Shown in pieces: positions 1 to 6,576 of a stretch of DNA of 11,262 bases (positions are counted from its first letter, which is position 1; every line of letters begins with the position of its first letter). This stretch comes from Alphaproteobacteria bacterium (GTDB lineage: Bacteria; Pseudomonadota; Alphaproteobacteria; Rhizobiales; Rhizobiaceae). The notes beneath the pieces were generated by a model, which searched no databases, was not told the origin of the DNA, and saw only the letters and a program-made list of their open reading frames with translations. Where the stretch lies: positions 1 through 11,262 of the forward strand of contig JAFKFE010000512.1 of the NCBI GenBank assembly GCA_017308345.1. The letters run 5' to 3'. A program made the position numbers and the translations under genes.

Positions 1-1
1 C

Positions 2-802
2 TTCCTGCAGAACATCCTCACCACCGACCTCGACACGCAGAAGCCCGGCGAGGCAAAGCCCGGCGCGATGCTTTCGCCGCAGGGCAAGATCCTGTTCGAT
101 TTCCTCATCTCTCGCGCCGGCGACGATGGCTTCCGCCTCGAATGCCGGGCCGATATCGCCGACGATTTCGTGCGCCGGCTGATGCTTTACAGGCTAAGAG
201 CCAAGGCCGAGATCGCCAAGCAGGATCAGGCGCTTGTCACCGTCGCATGGGACGATGATTCAACCGCCTCACTTTCCGATTCAAGCGCGCTTGCCGACAC
301 GCGGTTCCAAGATACCACGGTTAGGCGCACTTATGGCGGCGAGGCGCGGGACGGCGGCGACCCGAATGGCTGGCTGGGCATGCGCATTGGCTACGGCATT
401 GCAGAAAGCGGATCCGACTACCAGCTTGGCGATGCCTTCCCGCATGACGTGCTGCTCGACGAAACCGGCGGCGTCGGTTTCAAGAAGGGCTGTTATGTCG
501 GCCAGGAAGTGGTCTCTCGCATGCAGCATCGCGGCACCGCGCGGCGACGCGTGCTGATCGCTGCCGGCGCAAGCGCCCTGCCCGCTTCGGGAACCGAGCT
601 CACCGTCGCCGGCCGCCCGGTGGGCGCGCTCGGGTCCGTCGGCAACCAGACAGGCCTCGCCATTGCCCGCATCGACCGGGTAAAGACGGCGGTCGATGCA
701 GGCGAGACGGTCCTGGCCGGCGACGTTCCGGTGACGCTGGCGATTCCCGCCTGGGCGAAGTTCTCTTTCCCGCAGGATGCGGCCAGCGCGGAGGAGGCCT
801 GA
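2..802 (+). CDS. ygfZ: YgfZ/GcvT-type folate-binding protein, 5' truncated by window edge
   Basis: Tetrahydrofolate-binding protein of the YgfZ (COG0354) family, which supports assembly or repair of iron-sulfur cluster enzymes in the cytoplasm. The open frame enters from the left edge; the first visible residues, FLQNILTTDL, match the conserved N-terminal segment of GcvT/YgfZ proteins, so the true start lies upstream and the ATG at 68 is internal. The family signature KGCYVGQE lies about 162 residues into the visible part and contains the conserved cysteine. About 266 residues are visible against a usual 280-330, so only a short N-terminal piece is missing. The C-terminal beta-barrel part follows the signature and ends in an acidic-alanine tail. 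The TGA stop overlaps the ATG of the next gene by one base, implying co-transcription and translational coupling. The family assignment is firm; the Fe-S role is family knowledge. Confidence 0.93.
   Translation, partial: FLQNILTTDLDTQKPGEAKPGAMLSPQGKILFDFLISRAGDDGFRLECRADIADDFVRRLMLYRLRAKAEIAKQDQALVTVAWDDDSTASLSDSSALADTRFQDTTVRRTYGGEARDGGDPNGWLGMRIGYGIAESGSDYQLGDAFPHDVLLDETGGVGFKKGCYVGQEVVSRMQHRGTARRRVLIAAGASALPASGTELTVAGRPVGALGSVGNQTGLAIARIDRVKTAVDAGETVLAGDVPVTLAIPAWAKFSFPQDAASAEEA
790..797 (+). promoter_or_regulatory. Ribosome binding site for the HD-domain gene, inside the ygfZ 3' end
   Basis: GGAGGAGG lies 4 bases before the ATG at 802, within the last codons of ygfZ. It supports this ATG as the start and a coupled TGATG junction. 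Confidence 0.7.
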
Positions 803-1440
803 TGGCGGCCGACCGGGCCGGCGCGCCGCCGCGCGCCTGGCAACGCATGCTGTCGGGCCGCCGGCTCGACCTGCTCGACCCATCGCCGCTCGACATCGAG
901 ATCGCCGACATCGCGCACGGGCTTGCCCGCGTCGCCCGCTGGAACGGCCAGACCAGCGGCGACCATGCTTTCTCCGTCGCGCAGCATTCGCTGCTGGTCG
1001 AGGCGCTTTACGGTGAACTGGCGCCCGAGGCCACGGCCGAAGCGCGGCTCGCCGCGCTGCTGCACGACGCGCCCGAATATGTCATCGGCGACATGATCTC
1101 GCCGTTCAAGTCGGTGATGGGCGGTTCCTACAAGGACTGCGAACTGCGCCTGCAGCGCGCCATCCACCTGCGTTTCTCGCTGCCGGCCGAACTCGGCGGC
1201 GCCCTGCGCAAGGACATCAAGCGCGCCGACCAGATCGCCGCCTATTTCGAGGCGACGCTGCTTGCCGGCTTCTCGACGGCGGAAGCGACCGAGTATTTCG
1301 GCCGGCCGCGCGGCTTTTCCGCCGACCGCTTCGACTTCACGCCAAGATCAGTCACCTGGGCGCAAACGGCTTTCCTCAAGCGTTTCAAGACACTGGACGC
1401 CAAGCGCCAGTCCTCGCTTGCCGTGAATTCCGCGGATTGA
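802..1440 (+). CDS. HD-domain phosphohydrolase, YfbR-like
   Basis: A 212-residue cytoplasmic HD-superfamily metal-dependent phosphohydrolase. The metal-binding set is visible in order: His62 (AQHS), the His88-Asp89 pair (LLHDAPEYVIGD) and Asp143 (KRADQ). An Arg46-Trp47 pair sits 16 residues before the first His, as the RW pair does in E. coli YfbR (a 5'-deoxynucleotidase acting on dNMPs), and the stretch after HD resembles YfbR homologues. A nucleotide 5'-monophosphate is therefore the best substrate guess, but it is inferred; this rhizobial subgroup may have a different substrate. There is no signal peptide or membrane segment. The gene starts inside the ygfZ stop codon (TGATG) behind a strong Shine-Dalgarno sequence, so the two are almost certainly one operon. 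The C-terminal 20 residues are polar and probably disordered. Confidence 0.85.
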   Translation: MAADRAGAPPRAWQRMLSGRRLDLLDPSPLDIEIADIAHGLARVARWNGQTSGDHAFSVAQHSLLVEALYGELAPEATAEARLAALLHDAPEYVIGDMISPFKSVMGGSYKDCELRLQRAIHLRFSLPAELGGALRKDIKRADQIAAYFEATLLAGFSTAEATEYFGRPRGFSADRFDFTPRSVTWAQTAFLKRFKTLDAKRQSSLAVNSAD

Positions 1441-1500
1441 GGAAGGCCGACGGGCGCCGCCGGACATGGCCATCGCACCTGATCCGGAGTTTCGTCAGAA

Positions 1501-1515
1501 GCGCCGGATTGGCGC
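1501..1515. repeat. Inverted repeat GCGCC-N5-GGCGC
   Basis: A perfect 5-base arm dyad with a 5-base spacer (GGATT), about 86 bases before the SDR start. No T run follows, so an intrinsic terminator is unlikely. It could be an operator or chance in GC-rich DNA. Confidence 0.4.
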
Positions 1516-1590
1516 AATCTGCTACCGTCATGGCGTGCTTCGTCAGTGAACGGGTGAGTGTCCGGCACTAAATCCGGGTCAAGCAAGATC

Positions 1591-1596
1591 AAGAGG
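1591..1596 (+). promoter_or_regulatory. Ribosome binding site for the SDR gene
   Basis: AAGAGG lies 5 bases before the ATG at 1602 and supports that start. Confidence 0.6.
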
Positions 1597-1601
1597 CAAT
1601 C

Positions 1602-2432
1602 ATGTTTGACAGAAAGAGAAAGACAGCCCTTGTGACCGGTGCGTCGTCCGGCATGGGCAAGGAAATCGCCAAGCGCCTGATCCGGGACGGATATCAGGTC
1701 TATGTCGCCGCGCGCCAGATCGAGAAGATGGAGGACCTTGCCGCATTGGGCGCGAGCGCGTTGCGCATGGACATTTCGAAGGACGCCGATATCGAAGCAG
1801 TTGTTGCCAACATCCTTGCCGAAGTCGACGGGGTCGATGTCCTGGTCAACAATGCCGGTTTCGGGCTTTACGGGCCGGTCGAGGAAATCGGCATGGATGA
1901 AGCGCGCTATCAGTTCGAGGTGAACGTCTTTGGCCCCGCACGCCTGACGCAGCTTCTGCTGCCAGCGATGCGCAGGAAGAAGGCGGGTACGATCGTCAAC
2001 ATCACCTCGATGGGCGGCAAGATCTATACCTTGCTCGGCGCCTGGTATCACGCGACCAAGCATGCGCTGGAAGGCTGGTCGGACAGTCTGCGGCTCGAGC
2101 TTGCTCCTTTCGGAATCAAGGTCGTCGTCATTGAGCCCGGCCTCATCGAAACCGGATTCGGCGATGTCGTCGCGGATGGGCTTTTGAACCGATCCGGGGC
2201 CGGTGCCTATGCGAAGGCGACGCAGGCAGTGGCCAAGACGACCGGGGCGAGCTACGGCCATGGCCGCGGCAGCGATCCACGCGTGATCGCCGAGGTGGTC
2301 TCGGCCGCAGTAGGCTCGGCAAGGCCGCGAACGCGCTATGTCGCCGGCAAGTATGCGAAGATGATGATTGGCGTGAGGAAGTGGTTCGGTGACCGCATGT
2401 TCGATCGTCTCATCCTCAGCCAGATGAGGTGA
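1602..2432 (+). CDS. Short-chain dehydrogenase/reductase (SDR), classical type
   Basis: A 276-residue NAD(P)-dependent oxidoreductase of the classical SDR family. The Rossmann nucleotide-binding motif TGASSGMG is at residues 12-19, NNAG at 83-86, the active-site Asn at 108, catalytic Ser136 (NITSMGG), and Tyr149-x3-Lys153 (YHATK), so the full catalytic tetrad is present. Arg38 after the second strand (VAAR) suggests a preference for NADP(H). The PG motif and substrate-loop region (EPGLIETGF) follow at about 169-177. The C-terminal extension is rich in basic and hydrophobic residues (about 230-276), as in SDRs acting on hydrophobic alcohols or ketones, but the substrate cannot be read from sequence. 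The gene is closely followed by an AraC-type regulator on the same strand, which may control it. No signal peptide or membrane anchor is evident. Confidence 0.93.
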   Translation: MFDRKRKTALVTGASSGMGKEIAKRLIRDGYQVYVAARQIEKMEDLAALGASALRMDISKDADIEAVVANILAEVDGVDVLVNNAGFGLYGPVEEIGMDEARYQFEVNVFGPARLTQLLLPAMRRKKAGTIVNITSMGGKIYTLLGAWYHATKHALEGWSDSLRLELAPFGIKVVVIEPGLIETGFGDVVADGLLNRSGAGAYAKATQAVAKTTGASYGHGRGSDPRVIAEVVSAAVGSARPRTRYVAGKYAKMMIGVRKWFGDRMFDRLILSQMR

Positions 2433-2467
2433 ACGGCGCAGGGCTACGGCAGGGCGGGAAAACAGGC

Positions 2468-3511
2468 ATGAGCGGAATTCCGGGCGATAAATGCAAGGTC
2501 CCTCGAGCCTTCTGGCGTGCCGTGGAGCGTCTGGGCCTACCCGCGTCAGCCGTGTTGCGACAGGCCCGACTTCCCGCCACTCTCCATCTCAACGAGCAAG
2601 CCTTCGTCACGACCGCCCAGTATTTCGCGCTGTGGAGAGCCCTCGAAGAACTCTACCCGGGGCCGGCCGCGGGCATCAGGCTGGTCGAGGCGGCGGACAC
2701 GGCGATCAATCCGCCCTCCATACTCGCCGCGTTCCACGCACGCAGTTACCGCGACGGCATTGCCCGGATTGCACGTTTCAAACGTCTTTGCTCGCCCGAG
2801 CTGCTGCATGTCGAGGATGTGAACGGTGAATGCGCGATCAGCTCCGAGTGGCTCTACGCCAAGGAGCCGACCCCTGCCGCCGCCACGGATGTCGGCTTTG
2901 CCTTTCTCGTCGAACTGGGCCGGCGCGGAACCGGTCAGCATCTTGCCCCACTTCGGGTCGAGTTCATGCGCCCCAATCCCAAAAGCGACGAGCATCGGGA
3001 CTATTTCGGCTGCCCTATCCGCTATGGGGCGTCGCGCGACCTGCTGGTCATAAAATCCACGGACCTCGATCGTCCCTTTCCTGGCCATAACCCCGAGCTT
3101 CTCGAGATTCTTACTCCCGCCCTCGCCGCGGCGTTGGGCGAGCTTCAGGCACAAAGCTCGACCAGTGAGCAGGTGAAGATCGTTCTAAAGCGAAATCTGG
3201 CAAGCGGAAGGCCGGAACTTGCCGACGTCGCGCGAGAGCTTGGCATGAGCGAACGCACGCTGCAGCGACGCATCACCGAGGAAGGAACGAACTTCCGCGA
3301 GCTTCTCGTCAACGCGCGACAGGAACTCGGCCGGCAACTCCTGTCGGATCCCTCGGCCGACATCGACGAGATCGCCTGCCTGCTCGGTTATCAGGATGCG
3401 AGCTCCTTCTATCGTGCCTTCCGCGAATGGGAGGGCACGACACCCAATCGCTGGCGTGAGCTAAACTTCGACAGCTCCAGACCGCCTGGATCGGACGCCC
3501 TCCTGCATTAA
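2468..3511 (+). CDS. AraC-family transcriptional regulator
   Basis: A 347-residue regulator with an N-terminal AraC 'arabinose-binding'-type sensor domain (about residues 10-200) and a C-terminal double helix-turn-helix. The first helix-turn-helix is around LADVARELGMSERTLQRR (about 241-258). The second carries the AraC signature IACLLGYQDASSFYRAF (about 302-318). The sensor layout resembles OruR/ArgR-like regulators rather than sugar-binding cupin AraC proteins; the ligand is unknown. I chose the ATG at 2468, preceded by the purine-rich AGGGCGGGAAAA, because conserved sequence begins at once (VPRAFWRAVERLGLP). An in-frame GTG at 2429 would overlap the SDR stop by four bases (GTGA) and add 13 poorly conserved-looking residues; it remains possible. 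The gap to the SDR gene is 35 bases or less, so the two are probably co-transcribed and the regulator may act on the promoter upstream of the SDR gene. Confidence 0.92.
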   Translation: MSGIPGDKCKVPRAFWRAVERLGLPASAVLRQARLPATLHLNEQAFVTTAQYFALWRALEELYPGPAAGIRLVEAADTAINPPSILAAFHARSYRDGIARIARFKRLCSPELLHVEDVNGECAISSEWLYAKEPTPAAATDVGFAFLVELGRRGTGQHLAPLRVEFMRPNPKSDEHRDYFGCPIRYGASRDLLVIKSTDLDRPFPGHNPELLEILTPALAAALGELQAQSSTSEQVKIVLKRNLASGRPELADVARELGMSERTLQRRITEEGTNFRELLVNARQELGRQLLSDPSADIDEIACLLGYQDASSFYRAFREWEGTTPNRWRELNFDSSRPPGSDALLH

Positions 3512-3669
3512 TTCGCGACCAATCCAGCGCGTGCCTTGGCTTGCCATGGATAGTGGCGCCGTTGGCGTATCGCGCAAGTGCATTGGCGTCTTCCGTTACA
3601 GCACCGCACACAGCCAAACGCTATCCGAATCCCTGTTTGAATTCTCACAGGCTGTTCCAAGGAGGCACA
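3512..3669. other. Intergenic region before the PmtA-like gene
   Basis: These 158 bases contain the ribosome binding site at 3659-3665 and no other confident element. The frame is open upstream of the ATG at 3670, but the residues it would encode look unlike the family. No clear terminator follows the AraC gene. Confidence 0.4.
3659..3665 (+). promoter_or_regulatory. Ribosome binding site deciding the PmtA-like start
   Basis: AAGGAGG, a near-perfect Shine-Dalgarno sequence, ends 4 bases before the ATG at 3670. It argues for this start over the in-frame ATG at 3541. Confidence 0.75.
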
Positions 3670-4230
3670 ATGCGGGGCGATTTCTGGATGTTCTTTCGGT
3701 CCTGGATGGCAGCGCCGCTACGGGTGGCCGCCATCGCTCCGTCCGGCAACGCACTTGCCGGGATCATCACCCAGGACATCACCCAGCGGACAGGTCGCGT
3801 GATCGAATTGGGACCTGGCACCGGCGTCTTCACGGCAAAACTGCTGGAGCGCGGCGTACGACAGGAAGACCTCACCCTGGTCGAATTTGGTGAGAATTTC
3901 GCGCGGCATCTGGAGACGCGTTACCCTCAGGCGCGCGTGCTTCGGATGGACGCTGCTCGCGTGGGAGATATAGAGTTTCGCGACGCACCTGTCGGCGCTG
4001 TTATCAGCGGCCTGCCGCTGCTGAGCATGCCCGACCAGAAGGTGACAGCAATCCTCGACGGCGCATTCGCGCATCTGCGGCCCGGAGCGGCATTCTACCA
4101 ATTCACCTATGGTCCCAGGTGCCCGGTTGCGTGGCCGATCCTCGACGGACTGGACCTCACTGCAACGCATATAGGTCGCACGCTGCTGAACGTTCCGCCT
4201 GCCGCCGTCTACCGGATATCGCGGCGCTAA
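3670..4230 (+). CDS. PmtA-like SAM-dependent phospholipid N-methyltransferase
   Basis: A 186-residue class I SAM-dependent methyltransferase resembling rhizobial phospholipid N-methyltransferases (PmtA), which methylate phosphatidylethanolamine towards phosphatidylcholine at the inner membrane. The opening segment FFRSWMAAPLRVAAIAPSG has the PmtA-type layout (aromatic-rich start, then a PSG/PTS motif). The SAM-binding motif I is VIELGPGTGVFT. LTLVEFG is the acidic strand that holds the SAM ribose, MDA follows, and the SGLPLLSMP motif is typical of the family. The rRNA adenine dimethylase fold is related, but the LPLLSMP motif favours PmtA. It seems to lack the longer amphipathic N-terminal helix of Agrobacterium PmtA, so membrane binding may differ. 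The start is set by AAGGAGG 4 bases upstream. The enzyme could be a paralogue; headgroup and substrate are inferred. Confidence 0.8.
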   Translation: MRGDFWMFFRSWMAAPLRVAAIAPSGNALAGIITQDITQRTGRVIELGPGTGVFTAKLLERGVRQEDLTLVEFGENFARHLETRYPQARVLRMDAARVGDIEFRDAPVGAVISGLPLLSMPDQKVTAILDGAFAHLRPGAAFYQFTYGPRCPVAWPILDGLDLTATHIGRTLLNVPPAAVYRISRR

Positions 4231-4406
4231 GAATCCAAGGCGAGGACCGCACCGTTTGGGATGCCGGAGAGCTATCCCGGTCGGGCGTATGAAGAGGCTC
4301 GTTCAATCGGTGGCCTTTCTTGCCATGAATTCAACCCCGTGAAGAACGCTAAATTAACCGGCTATCGGGACAGTATCGCGTTCGGTTACGGTCTGAAGGC
4401 GTTCTC
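4231..4406. other. Intergenic region before the GGDEF-EAL gene
   Basis: These 176 bases show a small AT-rich patch near 4349-4357 (CTAAATTAA) that could mark a promoter or leader, and GAAGG at 4395-4399 seven bases before the ATG at 4407. An in-frame TAA at 4350-4352 rules out an N-terminal extension of the downstream gene beyond that point. I could not fit a convincing -35/-10 pair. Confidence 0.4.
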
Positions 4407-6548
4407 ATGCCAGGCGCACATATCAAGACTGCTTCCATCGCCGGCAGGCGAAGAATGGCCGGCACTGGTCCGACGCGGCGGATCGCGGAAGAATTGCGGG
4501 CTCAGAACGAGCGCTTCGCGGCGGCTGTCGAGAACATGTCGCACGGGCTATGCATGTTCGACGCCGATGAGCGGATGATCATCTGCAACCGCAACTATAT
4601 CGATATTTTCAGCCTGGATGCCAAGGTGGTGAAACCTGGCATTCGCTTTTTCGATATTCTGCAGCATAGCGTCGATATCGGCATCGCCTCGCAACTCGCC
4701 GCCGAGCTCTATGCCATCCGCAAGCCCTATATCGACGGGGCGAAGGCCTCGACCTACGAGGAAGTCCTGTCGGACGGGCGCATCATCGTCATCTCGCATC
4801 GGCCGATCGCCGTCGGTGGCTGGGTTTCGATCTATGAGGAGGTGACGGAGCGGCGGCGAGCCGAGGCGGAGTTGAAGGAACAGCACCGCCGCTTCGACGC
4901 CGCCCTGGCCAACATGTCGCAAGGCCTGCTGATGTACGGCGCCAATGGCCGGCTGATCGTGCGCAACCAGCGCTTTCTGGATCTGTGCAACGCCAAGGCC
5001 ACGGATTTCGCGCTTGGCATGACGCCTCGCGAGACGCTGGAAAAGCTCATCCGTCTCGGCATCTTCACGCCGCTCGAAATCGACGTTGAAGTCGGAAAGA
5101 CGCTGGCCAGCCTGGAGGCCGGCCAGTCGCGCGCGAGCTATCGCGAACTGGTCGACGGCCGAACGCTCTTCGTCCTGAAGCGGCCGCTCGCCGGCGGCGG
5201 GTGGGTGGCGACCTTCGAGGATGTCACCGAGCGCCGGCGCGCGGAAGAGCGCATGACGCATCTTGCGCATTACGACACGCTGACCAATCTGCCTAACCGC
5301 TCGATGTTTCGCGAACGGCTCGACCAGGCGCTCGGCGAAGCCAAGGCCCGGCCGCTGGCGATCTTCTCGCTCGACCTCGACCGCTTCAAGGCCGTCAACG
5401 ACACGTTCGGCCACCCGGCCGGAGACTGGCTGCTGAAATGCGTTGCCAAGCGGTTGCAGCATTCCGTGCGCAGCAGCAAGGACGTCGTGGCCCGCTTCGG
5501 CGGCGACGAGTTCGCCATCATCCAGTTCGGCATCAAGAGCGTCGCCGACGCCGAAAAGCTTGCCAAGCGAATCGTCGACACCGTCGGCAAGCCCTATCGC
5601 GACAAGGGTCGCGAAATGCATGTGGGCGCGAGCCTCGGCATCGCGCTCTATCCCGGCGACGGGCACGACGCCGACACGCTGCTCACCAACGCCGACATGG
5701 CGCTCTACAGGGGAAAGAGCGAGGGTCGCAATGTCTACCGCTTCTTCGAGCCGGGCATGGACGCCCTGGTGCGGGAGCGCCGAGCGCTCGAAGTCGATCT
5801 CGAAGCGGCACTCCCCAGGCGCGAATTCGAGCTCGATTTCCAACCGATCCTCGACATCGGCTCCGGCAGGATTGTCGGCGCGGAAGCCCTGATGCGCTGG
5901 CGCTCGCCGTCGCGCGGCCTGGTATCGCCGGAAAACTTCATCGCCGCCGCCGAGGAAACCGGATTGATCGTGCAACTCGGCGACTGGGCGCTGCGCAAGG
6001 CTTGCAACGTGGCCGCCAACTGGCCGCCGGACATGCGCATGGCCGTCAATGTCTCGGCCGCGCAGATCAAGAGCGGCGGCTTCGCGCGCGGCGTGATCTC
6101 GGCGCTCGCCTTTTCCGGCCTGCCGGCCTCCCGCCTGGAGCTCGAAATCACCGAAACGGTGATGATGGACGAAAGCGACGCGGTGCTGAAGACGCTCAGC
6201 CAATTGCGCGGCCTCGGCGTGCGCATCGCTCTCGATGATTTCGGCACCGGCTATTCCTCGCTCGGCTACCTTCGGCGCTTCCCCGTCGACAAGATCAAGA
6301 TCGACCGCTCCTTCATCCACGACCTCGACAAGCGCGACACGGCGGCGATCGTACGCACCGTGATCGGGCTTGGCGCCGAACTCGGCATCACCGTCACCGC
6401 CGAGGGCGTCGAGACCGAAGCGCAGCTCGACATGCTGCGCAAGGCCGGCTGCGGCGAGGCGCAAGGCTATCTGATCGGCGTGCCGACCAAGGCGACCGAG
6501 ATAGGCCGGCTGCTGCGCGCGCAGGCCCTGCTGCGCCAGTCGGGCTGA
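4407..6548 (+). CDS. PAS-PAS-GGDEF-EAL cyclic di-GMP signalling protein
   Basis: A 713-residue soluble bifunctional candidate for making (diguanylate cyclase) and degrading (phosphodiesterase) cyclic di-GMP. Two tandem PAS domains of the PAS_7 kind lie at about 37-148 and 163-275, each opening with a NMSxGLxM motif and closing with VTERRRAE. GGDEF follows at about 283-450, with DLDRFK at 323-328 and an intact GGDEF at 365-369. The I-site RxxD is not in register: the residues are S-S-K-D with Arg one place early. EAL is at about 457-705 with an apparently complete catalytic set: E493 (EALMRW), N548, E580, D610-D611, K631, EGVE at 666-669 and Q686. Both activities are chemically possible; the EAL set is the stronger case. 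There is no membrane segment. The protein begins abruptly in a linker helix before PAS1. The ATG at 4455 is an alternative start. It is convergent with the desaturase, 28 bases away. Confidence 0.95.
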   Translation: MPGAHIKTASIAGRRRMAGTGPTRRIAEELRAQNERFAAAVENMSHGLCMFDADERMIICNRNYIDIFSLDAKVVKPGIRFFDILQHSVDIGIASQLAAELYAIRKPYIDGAKASTYEEVLSDGRIIVISHRPIAVGGWVSIYEEVTERRRAEAELKEQHRRFDAALANMSQGLLMYGANGRLIVRNQRFLDLCNAKATDFALGMTPRETLEKLIRLGIFTPLEIDVEVGKTLASLEAGQSRASYRELVDGRTLFVLKRPLAGGGWVATFEDVTERRRAEERMTHLAHYDTLTNLPNRSMFRERLDQALGEAKARPLAIFSLDLDRFKAVNDTFGHPAGDWLLKCVAKRLQHSVRSSKDVVARFGGDEFAIIQFGIKSVADAEKLAKRIVDTVGKPYRDKGREMHVGASLGIALYPGDGHDADTLLTNADMALYRGKSEGRNVYRFFEPGMDALVRERRALEVDLEAALPRREFELDFQPILDIGSGRIVGAEALMRWRSPSRGLVSPENFIAAAEETGLIVQLGDWALRKACNVAANWPPDMRMAVNVSAAQIKSGGFARGVISALAFSGLPASRLELEITETVMMDESDAVLKTLSQLRGLGVRIALDDFGTGYSSLGYLRRFPVDKIKIDRSFIHDLDKRDTAAIVRTVIGLGAELGITVTAEGVETEAQLDMLRKAGCGEAQGYLIGVPTKATEIGRLLRAQALLRQSG

Positions 6549-6576
6549 CAAGCAAAGCGCGTCGCGCCGAACATCG

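Larger units (their letters stand above)
1441..1601. other. Intergenic region upstream of the SDR gene
   Basis: These 161 bases separate the HD gene from the SDR gene. They hold a short inverted repeat (1501-1515) flanked by two copies of TTCGTCAG (1491-1498 and 1539-1546), and a ribosome binding site at 1591-1596. I see no convincing sigma70 -35/-10 pair and no terminator hairpin with a T run. A promoter for the SDR-AraC pair is expected here but is not demonstrable by eye. Confidence 0.5.

Noticed and set aside
1242..2261. 339-codon antisense frame across the HD gene end, the gap and the SDR gene
   Set aside because: It spans two well-supported genes on the other strand and shows no recognisable motif.
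3541..3669. N-terminal extension of the PmtA-like protein from an ATG at 3541
   Set aside because: The extra 43 residues do not look like the family, there is no Shine-Dalgarno at 3541, and AAGGAGG sits just before the ATG at 3670.
1602..4230. SDR-AraC-PmtA block as a genomic island
   Set aside because: Codon use seems only slightly less GC-biased than the neighbours by eye. There are no integrase, tRNA end, flanking repeats or transposase remnants.
4548..6551. Long open frame of 667 codons antisense to the GGDEF-EAL gene
   Set aside because: It lies opposite a gene with unmistakable GGDEF and EAL motifs. Its product is a low-complexity mix rich in A, R, E, D and H with no domain, as expected from third-position GC in the antisense frame.
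6557..6567. GCGC-GTC-GCGC as a bidirectional terminator between convergent genes
   Set aside because: The stem is only four base pairs and no T run follows on either strand.
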